Both the position numbers and the translations under genes were made by a program. Below, piece after piece: positions 33,771 to 44,858 of a stretch of 64,000 nt of DNA. How positions within the stretch are numbered: the stretch's first letter is position 1; each line of letters starts with the position of its first letter. Source of the stretch: Blastobasis lacticolella (lineage: Eukaryota > Arthropoda > Insecta > Lepidoptera > Blastobasidae); assembly GCA_905147135.1 (NCBI GenBank), contig LR990056.1, forward strand, positions 382,001 to 446,000, written 5' to 3'. The notes below the pieces were generated by a model, which was given only the letters and a program-made list of their open reading frames with translations, had not been told where the DNA came from and did no database searches.

Positions 33771-36010
33771 TTAACGGTACAATCGGTGACGCTGGCAGAT
33801 CACTCCTTGAGGACATGACCAAGCTGGTCAATATGACGCTGGCAATTGCGGTATGTTCCAATATATTGAATGTCTTGTATGGCGCCAACCTTTGCGCACT
33901 CAAGAAAAAGGACGGCGGTGTAAGACGTATCGCTGTGGGGTATACTTGGCGCCGTATTGCCTCAAAAATCTACTGCCGATACGCGTTGCCTAACTTAAGG
34001 GACCATCTTTAAAAATTATTATTCAAAAGTTTTCCTATAAATTCTGCAGTAGGTTGTCAGCAAGGCAAGATCCTCTTGGGCCCGCCATTTTCAGTCTCGC
34101 TATCCAGCCTTTTATATCTTCACTCCAATCAAAACTAAACCTTTGGTACCTGGACGATGGCACTCTCGGAGGGGATGTAAATACAGTTCAGTACCATCGG
34201 CTTAGAACTAAATTTTAGTAAATATGAGCTGTAGGTATATCTCGGACTTCAAACCGGAAGATTAAAAAAAATGGCATAATCGCACAGTTATTATTATTGG
34301 CACCAAAGATTAAAATTCAAAACAAGAATTCTCTTTTCCTTTTAGGTGCCCCAATACTTCCTGAATCGATTTTACCTCTTATTGATTCCCTAACTTATAA
34401 GTTCAACAGCTTACATGACCGGCTTTTAAAAATCCATCCGCATATCGCCATCACCATAATCCGCTTTTGTTTATTTTGCTCCAAATGCCATATACATACT
34501 TCGCTGTAGTCCCATGTGGAAATACTTCTTTCTTCCCTCGACGCCTCCATACAAACTGCCCTATCATCAATCCTCAACTGTGATTTTGATGCCCGTTCTT
34601 GAACCCAGACTTCTCTGCCTATCCGGTTTGGAGGTCTGGGTATCCATACAATTTCTGATCTATCGCTACCAGCTTTCCTGTCCTCCATACATACGCCTTG
34701 ACAACGAAAATTATCTCTCCGTACCTGGGCGGCGTCGAGGTGTCGTGCCTGTTGGAGGCCAGGAATGCGTGGTCTTTCATCTGCCCCAACGCCGATATTC
34801 CCGCCAACCCTAACTCACAAAGGTTTTGGGACGAGCCACTCTGCAGATTGGCCTTCTCCACACTCTTAGAAACCTCGGCCAATTCTGCAGATCGAGCTCG
34901 TCTTCTCGCCGTTTCAGGGAGGGAGGGCTATTATACTATATTGGCTTCACGCGATTCCATCACCCATTACGGGTACTTTACTCACCGGAGCTACACTTTC
35001 ACTCTCAGTGTGCTTGCGAGTTGGCCTTAAGGTGAATGAATTGCATCGTTGCCACTGCGGAAGTATTGTTAATATCCTTGGACACCATGGCCTCTCGTAC
35101 CAACGAAGTGCCGGTCGGCTGTCGCGCCACGCCAATCTCAACGATGTCATCCGCCGTGCCCTTGCCACCATCAATGTGCCAGCTGTATTAGAACCAGGGA
35201 TGATTCGAATGTCAAATTTTTCACATTCGCGAATGCGAATGCGAATACGAATGTTTACGCCGCGAATGTGCGAATGCTAATGCGAATGTTAAGTACTGAA
35301 GACATCAAGTATTAAAAAAACCATATAGATAATCAATTATATTTATTACTTAAAAAAGAAACGCTTCCTATTGGTCGAATTAATCACGCTATGAACGAAG
35401 CCGCGAATCACCGAAATGCAAGAGGCGGCGGCGGCGGCGCGACGCGGCGCGGCCGCGCGGGCCATGTCTACATAACACTACATGTCTCGACCTGCACACA
35501 TTCGCATTCGCATAACATTCGCATTGATTTATGCGAATGCGAATGTCGATGCGAATGTTAAAAACGATGCGAACCATTCGCATAACCGAATGCGAATACG
35601 AATATTCGTAACATCCCTAATTAGAACCCAATGGGCTGGCTCGGGATGATGGCAAGAGCCCCGACGGCATGACGCTCGTTGCTTGGTTACAAGGGCGGCC
35701 TCTGGTGTGGGATGCGACCTGTGTAGACACCCTGGCTACATCCCACATTAGAGCTACCTCTTCTTCGGCGGAGGACCTCAAACGGCGCAAATATGGATCT
35801 CTAGGTCAGAGTTATTTATTTGCGTCGTTTGGAGTGGAAACGTTGAGACCTTGGGGCCCTAGCGCCAAAAAGGTGTTCCATGAGATATCTACCTGGCTAA
35901 TTAAGTGTACCAGAGACCCACGTGCTGGCGGTCAGTCCTTACCTCGGTCAACGTATAAGTCTGACAATTCAGAGAGGTAACGCTGCCAGCCTTATGGGGA
36001 CACTTCGCAA
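33771..36010 (+). mobile_element. Degenerate retroelement: RT plus C-terminal endonuclease-like domain
   Basis: Ordered, frameshifted blocks on the plus strand: 'LYGANLCALKKKDGGVRRIA' and 'VGYTWRRIASKIYCRYALPN' (RT fingers), 'FGTWTM'/'YLDDG' coding near 34143-34165 (catalytic xxDD), 'RFGGLGIHTISDL' near 34625. Then come 'CHCGSIVNILGHHGLS' and 'GRLSRHANLNDVIRRAL' (zinc-knuckle-like CxC..H..C). Finally 'DDGKSPDGMTLVAWLQGRPL' and 'VWDATCVDTLATSH', which resemble the PD..(D/E)xK core of a restriction-like endonuclease. It ends near 36010. The clade is uncertain; features resemble R2/NeSL-type elements. A hAT-like element interrupts it at 35190-35617. Confidence 0.6.
35193..35618. mobile_element. 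hAT-like element with GCGAAT-rich ends
   Basis: cagggatg at 35196 and catcccta at 35610-35617 are the TIR cores. They are flanked by the 8-bp target duplication attagaac (35187-35194 and 35618-35625, by eye). The interior is packed with 'gcgaatgcgaatgcgaat'-type hexamers in both orientations and a GC-rich centre ('ggcggcggcggcgcgacgcgg'). It splits the 'VPAVLEP' / 'EPNGLARDDGK' coding of the host retroelement. Confidence 0.75.
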
Positions 36011-36590
36011 GGCAGTGATTTAGAGTCTGTTTTTTATTTGTAATTTTATTTTTTATATGTGTACCATTTTTATCTAGTCTTAAGTGTATATTATACTGTA
36101 TATAACAATAACGAACTAAATAAATTATACAGATTTAATATTTATTTATTTATTTGCCAACAGATTTACACATTATAATACTTATAATATTAAATTATAA
36201 GGACAAGTTTTAAAAAATTACGAAGTCGTCTGGAGCGAAATACAAGTCAAGTCAGATTTGTTTCGTGTTCGATATGAGTAGGTAGCAAAATATAACTTGT
36301 TCCGTCCCTGCATTTGCATTAGTGTGTGTGTGTTATAGAGACATGTGACATTTTGTCTCGAATTGAAACTCGGTATGTACTCTTTGCTTCTGTAGATAAA
36401 TTTTTTCTCTATGAAAGCTCGTATATAAATTTTTTTCTCTGGTCCAAAGTCCAAAGAAGCACTCATTTTTCATAGAAAGCGATAGGCAAAAGGATTGGAA
36501 AGTTCATGCGTTAGACTGGCAATTTCTTTTTGCACTGTGGCGATAGGTATCTTCGCTTTAATCTGTGGGTGATAGGCAGCAGGCAGCATT
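36011..36590. other. Intergenic upstream of gene B
   Basis: AT-rich with an (ATTT)n patch at 36140. No gene recognised. Confidence 0.4.
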
Positions 36591-36605
36591 GATTACCTAT
36601 GTCAA

Positions 36606-36727
36606 AATGTCACAACAATGCTCCAAAGGTTATTTTTGCCGGAGTTCTGCAAATAATGCATTATTTGTTTTCATTGGCCGATATACTGCAAACAATTTGT
36701 AGATAAAAAGAAGTGAGTCACAGCGCG
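36606..36727 (+). promoter_or_regulatory. Conserved 5' flank shared with gene A
   Basis: This is the counterpart of 20417-20540, in the opposite genomic orientation. The conserved blocks end exactly at the ATG ('gagtcacagcgcgATGGCC'). 'gtagataaaa' is TATA-like but lies only ~20 bp before the ATG, so it may sit in the 5' UTR rather than act as a TATA box. Confidence 0.65.
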
Positions 36728-38536
36728 ATGGCCAAGGTAACTAAAGGCGGCGAGCGCGGTGAAGGAGGCGTAGGCGCAAAACCTGCCACAGATGAAGTCG
36801 TGGAGGAAGAGGAATCGGAAGCAGTCACCGAAATGATACTTCTGCTCCCCGACGGCGCCTGGGCCTGGGTGGTCGTCGCTTGTGCCTTCGCGTGCATGCT
36901 CATCATAGACGGAGTGATCATGACATACGGAGTCTTAATCTCCGAGATAGTGGACTCTTTTCATACGACGTACGCGTTGGCCGGACTAATCAGTGCCGTG
37001 CAAATAGCATTTTATTACATGTGGAGCCCCTTGGCGTCGGCGTTAATTCACCGAATCGGCATCAGAGCCACTACGATGACGGGGTCGTGTATATGCTCTC
37101 TCGGTGTTTTTCTATCATATTTCTGCGATAAATACATCACCTTCTTTCTGTGCTACGGGGTCATATGTGGATTCGGATCGTCTTTGATAAATATGCCATG
37201 CATGATGATTCCGGAGTTCTACTTCGAGAAGTTCAGAGCGATGACTCAAGCGATAACATTAGCCGGCTCTAGTTTCGGCGTGATGATTTTCGCCACGAGT
37301 TACAGAGCTCTAGATGACTTGGATAATTGGCGAACCACACTTCTAATGAAGACCTCACTGTTAGCGATGGTTTACTTTTTCGCGTATACTTTTCGATCGC
37401 TGCGTATGCTGAGCAAAACGGGCGACCACTGGGAAACTACGGGCGGCGACGACGAGGAAGGCACCGCGGGGCTGTCGGCAGAGGCGGCCAAGGAGCTGGG
37501 CAGAGACCTGGGTGACTCCAAACCGGAAGCGGGCATGGGCGCCAAGGCCGCAGTGAAGCACGTCACCGCCACGGCCCACGTACCCAGCGGCGTCGGCCGC
37601 CAACAGCTGGCTAGGATAGCATCGTCACTCTCGAACCCCTCCAATAGAACAAAGAAAAGAAAGAGAGTAAGTATATATGTCGAGACCAATGCTCCACAGT
37701 CTACTAAGACAGATAAGACAGATGACTACGATTACGACTACTATGAGGAAGAGGAAGAGGAAGAGGAAGAATATGAAACAAATCAGGAGAAATTGAGGGG
37801 CGTTGAGGCGAAACTGGAAACCTTCATAAAAAGAAAGAGTAAAAGAGCGAGAAGGGCTGTTAAAAAAGTGTTAACTAACATGCTGGACCGGTCGTTACTT
37901 AAGTGGCCCTCCTTCTTATGTCTCATTCTTTGCAGCATATTTTCTAGTTTTGGTATTTTACTACCTTATAATTACTTGCCGTTACGAAGTCATGCACATG
38001 GAATCTCCAGAATCCATTACGATCGGTTCGTCAGCGTGATCGGGGCCTCCAACGCGCTGGGCAGGCTGATCCTCGGCGGCGCCCAGCTGGGCGAGAAGTG
38101 GGACCCCACGCTGATCTACAGCATCACGCTCGGCTTGGCGGGGGTGGCCACGCTCATGTCGGACATGTCCTTCGACTTGTTATTTCAATATGGTTACGCT
38201 GCCATATTCGGATTTTTCGTTTCCGGTCAGAGCGCTGTCAGAACTAACGTCGTGATTAAGTTGTATGGATTGGAGAAGCTGACGCACGGTATGGGCACGC
38301 TGCACGTGGGCCTGGGCATCGGGAGCTTCACGGGTCAGACGATGGGCGGCTTGACGGCCGACAGGTACGGCTACAAGCCCCTGTTCGTCATGTCCGGCGT
38401 CAGCATGCTGGCAGCGGCTGTGACCATGATCATAGTGAGGATAATGTCTTTTGGTGAGGAGCACCAAAGGAAAAAAGAAGAAGCAAAAGCAAAATTAAGA
38501 CGAATGCGACCCTTTAAAAAAGCTAATTATAAATGA
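36728..38536 (+). CDS. MCT-like transporter B (SLC16 family, MFS)
   Basis: A single-exon frame of 602 residues from the ATG at 36728; an in-frame GTG further upstream is not needed. A short acidic N-terminus is followed by the SLC16 signature in the form PDGAWAW (residues 41-47), about 12 TM segments in two halves, and a charged central loop with a (D/Y) stretch and Glu run (codons near 37725-37775). 'IGASNALGRLILGG' marks the TM8 region. Sequence, loop motifs ('LARIASSLSN', 'KRKRVSIYVET') and 5' flank show it is a close paralogue of gene A. Like A it lacks the Lys of TM1 (Met here) and the Asp of TM8 (Asn) needed by MCT1 for proton-coupled transport; the substrate is unknown. A polyadenylation signal AATAAA is at 38635-38640. 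Confidence 0.92.
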   Translation: MAKVTKGGERGEGGVGAKPATDEVVEEEESEAVTEMILLLPDGAWAWVVVACAFACMLIIDGVIMTYGVLISEIVDSFHTTYALAGLISAVQIAFYYMWSPLASALIHRIGIRATTMTGSCICSLGVFLSYFCDKYITFFLCYGVICGFGSSLINMPCMMIPEFYFEKFRAMTQAITLAGSSFGVMIFATSYRALDDLDNWRTTLLMKTSLLAMVYFFAYTFRSLRMLSKTGDHWETTGGDDEEGTAGLSAEAAKELGRDLGDSKPEAGMGAKAAVKHVTATAHVPSGVGRQQLARIASSLSNPSNRTKKRKRVSIYVETNAPQSTKTDKTDDYDYDYYEEEEEEEEEYETNQEKLRGVEAKLETFIKRKSKRARRAVKKVLTNMLDRSLLKWPSFLCLILCSIFSSFGILLPYNYLPLRSHAHGISRIHYDRFVSVIGASNALGRLILGGAQLGEKWDPTLIYSITLGLAGVATLMSDMSFDLLFQYGYAAIFGFFVSGQSAVRTNVVIKLYGLEKLTHGMGTLHVGLGIGSFTGQTMGGLTADRYGYKPLFVMSGVSMLAAAVTMIIVRIMSFGEEHQRKKEEAKAKLRRMRPFKKANYK

Positions 38537-38654
38537 ATGTAAATATTTATGTTATGTTAATATATCCCTGTAGGATACGGGCATGGGTATGTAGGTACCT
38601 ATGTGTATACGACCTACCTATGCCTGTACGTAATAATAAATGTAAACCTATTCT

Positions 38655-38890
38655 TATAAACCAGAAGTGATATTGTTTTTTTTTTTAAAACGCAAAATAA
38701 TTCAAACTATCGTTTATTTATTATGATTGGAAAATTAATACAAGTTGGTAATTCGAGGAAGAACACTGTCCGTCATGTCCGCGCGCCAGGAGCGAAGAGA
38801 AGGCCACCCGACCCAGCCGCCCGCGCGTCCCCCTTCACCCCTTCGCCGCGGTTAAGGGTTTCCGGTGGGAGAATCCTCCAAGACAGCCCT
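38655..38890. repeat. Interspersed repeat (copy 1)
   Basis: 'ataaaccagaagtgat', 'cgtttatttattatgattgga', and 'cggttaagggtttccgg' plus 'gggagaatcctccaag' match 50198-50440 in order. Family unassigned. It starts directly after the 3' end of gene B. Confidence 0.6.
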
Positions 38891-39036
38891 TCCTGTCAGC
38901 TGGTTCCTCAGCAGGCCTGCTTCCACATGCTTAGACCTCGGGTTGGCATTGGCCCTCATCAGACTGGTCGCCATCTTAAAAGTAACAAGTACGTCTTTGG
39001 GGACTACACGTGAAAGCTCTAGCTATCCATGGCAAT

Positions 39037-39175
39037 AGACATTAGCGTACCTAGGGCTATTTTCCAGGGGGGGCCTGCCCCTGAGGTGGCCTATGAAGAC
39101 GAGTCAATCGCCAATGTAAAGCCAGTAAGCACCAGACCATTCTGAGTTGGGCACGGCCCACCCGGCCACCCCCCT
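39037..39175. mobile_element. hAT-like short element with 8-bp target duplication
   Basis: Begins cattagcgta and ends tacgcctatg, flanked by gcaataga on both sides. It is the inverted relative of the element at 57626-57780 ('ccatagg-cgtaggaagg', 'cagaccattct', 'gccccccctggaaaatagcc' when complemented). Non-coding. Confidence 0.7.
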
Positions 39176-39189
39176 TCCTACGCCTATGG

Positions 39190-40990
39190 CAATAGAAATA
39201 ACAGAGGCATTCATGCAGCTACAGCTAACGAGTAGCAGCGAATATTTCTGATAACAGCATATCGTCAATGAAAGAGTCTCACTCATTAACGAAAACACAT
39301 GTAAGCAAAGCTTTTCGATTACAAACATTTGTAACCACAATGGTCGGGGTCACGAAATTGGGAAAATTATATTAAGTTAATTAACCTCTAGTGTTAGGAT
39401 TTACTAAACATTTTTTTATACCACTGCGGTGGCAAACAAGTCAACTCACTATTGCAGAAGAAAAGGTACCTCACATGCCTTCGGGGTCCACTCTCCACGC
39501 CACGGAATTATCCGTTCCGCGGCGGTCGAAATCAGAATCGAAATCAGTTTCAGGCTAAGTTTTGCTTCGATTTTACTTTGCTACCGCGTTTACGTGGAAA
39601 TTAGCATGAAAAATGTATAACGCTATCTAGTGGTACGTAAATGAAGTTCTTTCTCAAAACTATTTGCTACATAAACACTAACGCGTCGATTTAAAGTAAA
39701 ATCGAAGCAATACTTATTTCAGCCTTCTGTTAACCGCAAACATGCACGGTTGCCGACGTTCATTGACTTTCGTTTCGTGGTTCGCAGGGATTCTTCTTGG
39801 TTCGGTCGGGAATAGTCAAGTGCGACATCACACACTAGGGACTTAGTACTGGCGTAGCACCTTCGGTATCAGTCAGAAGTAGTTTGTGTGGTTCCCTGTT
39901 TGATAAAATTTAAAGTTATCTGTATCTTTTATAAGATATAGGTCCACAAAGTGCTCTTGTTATTAACTTCTATGCGCAAAATGTAGAGAAAGGTCCGACA
40001 GCACCGCTCAACCTGGTCATTGTCGCGTCATATCTCAGCATAAGTCACCCGCCCATTCTTGGGAAGATGTACTTTCGACCATTCTGCTTCGGTCGCAGAC
40101 GATAGTAGATGGTATGAACATTCACTCAAAAAATCCGATATCCAGGTGCAAAAGCCAACAGGAATACCAAATGAAGGAAGCTTGCTTAGAAGGCATGTGT
40201 TAGATAGGGCGTATAGAGTGTACAGATCTCGGGTGTGAATTTAAGTATTTAGAAGATATTAATAATGGTGGTCTAGTATTTTATCGAAAACTAAGGGTGG
40301 AAAGCTTAATGAAATAAAAATAGGGCACATTAGTTAAATATAAATAGCTATTTATTCAGGAAAGAATAGCATATTTAAACACACATATTAGATCAAATTA
40401 GATAAGTTATTATATTATAGGATAGGCAATCATAGCAAACAAAGTTACATGGGAAATATAACAATATATTCTGAACATAATAAAACATAGCAAAATACAT
40501 ATTTATCCCTAAAAATGGGACAACAGTATTACGTATGATTCAATCAATAACCGATTATATAAATAAATAAAACTAATACAAAATATAAAGCAACAATAAA
40601 ACAATGCAAGTTTGTACTTAACTCTGTGCCGGGTCTGGAGCGAAAAGCCCCTCCCAGTCTCTCGACTGTGTTTATATAGCCAACATTTGAACGGAAATCG
40701 ACTACATTTCAACCAATGACAGCACGTTAAATAATTCTAATTAACTATGAAATATTGTGCAAAGATACAAACCAAAAACATAAAAATAGCTCTTAAAACT
40801 ATTTTTAATAATTATAAGATAAATTACATGTTAAGAAACCTAAATTTTAGTTAATTAGTACTGAATGTACTTCAAGATTTAACATCGTTTAGGAATATCT
40901 TACGTTCGTTCAGAAATGTTTATATATTTATTTGGCAATGTTATTTATTATTAATTACGATAGTTTTACAATCAAATAACAATTAAAAAT
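39190..40990. other. Intergenic, no gene recognised
   Basis: Mostly AT-rich. A GC-richer patch at 39440-39540 lacks coding support. Nothing else is recognised in 1.8 kb. Confidence 0.4.
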
Positions 40991-40997
40991 ACTCTAC

Positions 40998-41100
40998 AGG
41001 GTGTTTCATAATACATGTATAAAGCCGAAAGGGTGTTAAAGTAGAGCTTTCAAAGAGTGCACTGGCGACTTCATTTTACCCGGACATTGAATTTTAATTT
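40998..41100. mobile_element. Single end of the CAGGGTGT TIR family
   Basis: 'tacagggtgtttcataatac' then 'atgtataaagccg' matches the arm of 22411-22679. No opposite end was found. Confidence 0.6.
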
Positions 41101-41199
41101 TAATAAAAAATATTAATTTTTAAAGATAAATAACCATATCGACTACGTTGAAGCGCAGCTCTATTTCAAGTTGATGATCATATAAAAAACAGGTTAACA

Positions 41200-41640
41200 A
41201 CCTCGTGCGACCCCTATCGAAACAAAGCAACCTCCTCAAGCCTACTACCAGGAGCCTAATGCTGCGTACACACCGGGCGATGTGTGACGCGCACCCGTTT
41301 CGGCCAACGATTGTCCGTTGGCGTGTGCCGGCCGGCAATTCGCAGTGCAGCGTGGCGGTAACATCAAACGGATAGAAGTAATCATCCAATCGCAGTTTGG
41401 GCGGATACCGAAGGCCAACAAACAAACGTGCAAATACGAGCCCGAATCGGTTCCCAAAACTCCCAAAGATCGTTTGCTTGACCACGAAATGCAAGTATTA
41501 GACCTTAGAAGTCCAAATAATTCGGCCGACAGCCCTTCGTTGGCGTACGTTGAGTGTGTACACACCATAAGGACGAGTAATAACCTCGTGCCATTCATAT
41601 CAAAACAAACCAACCTCCTACATCTTACTACCAGGCGTCG
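41200..41640. repeat. Direct repeat pair around a GC-rich block
   Basis: 'acctcgtgc', 'aaacaaa', 'caacctcct' and 'ctactaccagg' occur at 41200-41255 and again at 41583-41640 (about 80% identical). The block between begins and ends with 'gtacacacc'-type sequences in inverted orientation. It could be an element with a duplicated target or a small segmental duplication. Confidence 0.4.
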
Positions 41641-41744
41641 AACTAAATGTTACCTACTTATCTACATGAATAGGCTCTACCAAATTAACTAGGAACTTAC
41701 CTACAGTAATTATTTTCAATAGGTAGGTATGCTTAAATAGTCGG

Positions 41745-42020
41745 AGCGTCGGTGGCCTAAGGTTGCGGTATCCGACTCGTACACGAGAGGTACCGGGTTC
41801 GAATCCCACTGCCGCCATGTACCAATAACTCTTTTTTAAGTTATGCACATTAGCTGAATACTAACCGATGCTTTTACGGTTACATTCAGTTCAGACGACT
41901 GAATGTGTAAGTAACCATGATTAAATCTGGTCAGGTTCCCTTGGTAGCAGAGTTAGGAGCCAGGAATGTCAGATGGCAGTCGCTCCACTGCAATTAATTA
42001 CCTAATCTGTCAAACCCTAG
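41745..42020 (+). mobile_element. tRNA-headed SINE copy
   Basis: Head 'gcgtcggtggcc' and B box 'gggttcgaatccc', followed by the family body. The body ends near 'agatcatggaccatagtc' without the (GAT)n tail. Confidence 0.75.
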
Positions 42021-42084
42021 ATCATGGACCATAGTCAAAGCGGACCACAGGCATGGAAAATAATTTTGTGGAGAGAAAATAATT

Positions 42085-42345
42085 TGTTACAGTGGAGCGA
42101 CTACCATCTGACCTCCATGACCCTGCTACCAGGGGAACCTGACTAGATTGGATCATGGTTACAATTTCAGTTGCCAGAATTTGCAGATTTCATCATGATG
42201 TTTCTCTCACCATAGGAGCATCGGTTAATTTCAACTAATGTACATAACTCAGAAAATAGTCATTGGTACATTGCCACAGCGGGATTCGACCCCGGCACCT
42301 CTCTCGCTTACGAGTCGGATACTCAACCGCCCAGCCACCAACGTT
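42085..42345 (-). mobile_element. tRNA-headed SINE copy, inverted
   Basis: Reverse-oriented copy, 3'-truncated at the left. The head complement 'gggattcgaccccgg' and 'cgcttacgagtcggata' is at the right. With the preceding copy it makes an inverted pair ~65 bp apart. Confidence 0.75.
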
Positions 42346-44350
42346 CTTGAAAAACATACTTAAGATAGCTACATAACTAAAACAGAATTCGTTCAATTGA
42401 TAAATCATTCTACACAGATAAGTAGGTACTGTAGCGTGTGTGCTCATGCAGGCCTTAGGTAAGGACGGGTTCTAGGACAGGTAGGTGTCGGAGGCCGTAT
42501 GTTTGGACGGGCTCTAAGTTAGGTAGGCATTCGGGTTGGCCTGCTGCTCCTATAGGGTAACCGGGGCTCTAGTCGGTTAAGTAGGTTAGAGTAAGTAGGA
42601 TGTAGGCGTATAGGTTTAGATAGGTCGGAGCAAGTAGGACGCAAGCTATTAGCTTGCGTCTATGGGCACACATAGCACTGGCTAGGTGGTAATTCAAATG
42701 TGTTCCATTTGAATTAGATCCAAGGTATTATATGTATTTTATATCTTTCTTTAAACCAAACTGATCAATACAGTATCAATTAATCCTTTGCATTTTTATT
42801 TAAACTCAATATAGCAAACATTGCTACAGTACTATGTCCTACTAAAATGGTTCACTCATCTAGGGACCTACGTAGCGTAGGGAACCACTTATGAGACTAC
42901 TTTTGTTGAAACAGATTACAGACAGGTTTTACTAAATACCTACATGTTTTCATGAACAGATAAAAGCGTTGTCTTTTCTACCTATTTCCCGTCGGAAAAG
43001 AACCTCCTAACGTTACGATTAGGTTCTAGCTAGGTAGCATATCTTAAAGTCTAGCTAGAACCTAGACCTTTAAAGCATGTAGGTACGTACCTTTTTAAAG
43101 TTATTTTATGAAAACAAACAACGTCAGGTGCCATACTTTCTTGCTTTCTTGTGGCTCGGATGACTGATAGGTATTAACTATCAAGTAAGCTTGCACTCGT
43201 ATCGTAGCGTAGCTAGGTAGGTACACTCCATACACACAGATACACAACACGACGCAGGCTCTGGTTGCTATGCAATACGTAAGTAGGTAGGTACCATGGT
43301 GTTTGGCCTACTGCTAGCTTGCATTCATGCACAGAATAATGATTATCACAATACTTAAACGTTGAACGCTGAACACAGACAAGACTACGTTAATACTGGT
43401 ACCTGAAGCTATAAATCATTCGTTCACATCGTTAACACTCTTATCACAGTTATCTTCACAATAGGTACTTAGGTATCCTACAACTACAACGCAACAATCA
43501 TTTCGGTCACGCGAAAAGCTAAAAACTGAATGAGAACCGTGGGTCAAACAACAAAATAAAGAACGGCCCGCCAAAGTATTCTATTTTTAGATTTTTTAGT
43601 TTTCAGTTTCTATTTTGATGTCAAAGGCGCCGCCACAGCTCCGGCGCCGGCCTTGACCTTGATGGCACGTGCAAAAGGATTCCTACTTAGGGATCCGTGT
43701 TTTAGGGGTCTTACTTATTTCGCCTTTTATGTTCTCTCGTTTATGTTCTCCTGGTAGTTGCACCATAATGTTAATTTTCTTTTTATTTGATAAAGCGAGT
43801 CCAACTGTGGGCTTAATAATAATCCTTATGATGACGGTGATGGCCTACATTTGCTTATCACTATTATATCGGGTAGTTTGGTACAATGACAGTAACCTAG
43901 ACAGTAATTTCTAAAATTGTGTTTGGGTCCGTGCTCCACCTAGGTGACCTAGGTTCTCCAATTGGGTGAAGCATGGGATATTTACAGGTATAGCTCCATC
44001 AACTAAGAATCATTTAGTTAATTTTAGTTGATGAGAAATGTTCGAAGAAAACGATAGGTACGATTACCTACGCGACACTGAAACATGACTGACAGACATG
44101 ACATGAGAAAGCAAACTCGTAAAAAGACAAAGATGTTACATTAATTAGAGTTTGCTACATTAATATGCTACAGTAATTTGAATAAGACTACTTTGCTATT
44201 AGTTAGGTGGTGGTGCACTTTCGTAAAAACAATGAGTGAACCTTTTAAATTAAAATCATAATTGATTACAATATTTTTTTTGTACAGGTTCTGTACTCTG
44301 TCTCAAACCAAAAAATACAAAACGGATAATTTAGACCTCCTTAATATTGC
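42346..44350. other. Intergenic, no gene recognised
   Basis: Contains a stretch rich in 'taggtagg' (42440-42640). A plus-strand frame at 43669-43914 is hydrophobic but lacks splice support or recognisable motifs. Confidence 0.4.
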
Positions 44351-44389
44351 GCCTAGTACGTGGGGTGTCCATAAAATAAGCCAGTGCAA

Positions 44390-44545
44390 ATACAGGCATG
44401 ACGCATTTCATCTTAGTCCTCACAGTGACAACGCATCTGCTGTTCTGCATTTTTGTTGCCTGCAAACTAAATGCTTAAATCGTAGATATAATGGGCGACG
44501 GTTACCGCTTGCCTTCAGGTGGACTATCACTGCGTAGCATAAAAC
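44390..44545. repeat. Interspersed repeat
   Basis: 'acaggcatgacgcatttcatc' through 'ggactatcactgcgtagca'. It combines the blocks found separately at 8870-8925 and 9147-9282, and inverted at 53131-53300, so those are parts of one repeat family. Confidence 0.55.
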
Positions 44546-44612
44546 AAGTAATTGTACTGCCACTAGGCCACTAGGTACATATTTGTTTCTTAAGCGTTGT
44601 TGACACTAAAAA

Positions 44613-44858
44613 CTAGTAACAGACGTTCCCCTTTTTCTGGAGCCAACCAACCGTTAGTTGCAGTTGATACTAATCCTTACGCAGGATAAAATAGTCGCAT
44701 TTGAGTGCGGAATACGTGGTCGGACGTCCGACCAAGGACGACATTCCCGCGCATCCGTATTAACCCAAAAGCTGCTTTATTTTGTACTTTGTAAGGATTA
44801 GTATCGACTGCAACTGATGATTGGTCGGCTCAAGGCAAATCGTAGCGTCTGTTACTAG
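44613..44858. mobile_element. TIR element, 246 bp with ~80-bp arms
   Basis: ctagtaacagacg at 44613 and cgtctgttactag ending at 44858 continue as imperfect arms with 'gttgcagttgatactaatcc' and its complement. Non-coding MITE-like element. Confidence 0.75.

Noticed and set aside
36713..36727. GTG at 36713 as start of transporter B
   Set aside because: Animal genes start at ATG, and the conserved flank shared with gene A ends exactly at the ATG 36728.
43669..43914. Hydrophobic 81-residue frame as a membrane-protein exon
   Set aside because: No splice sites in the right places, no recognisable motif, and hydrophobicity follows from T-rich DNA.
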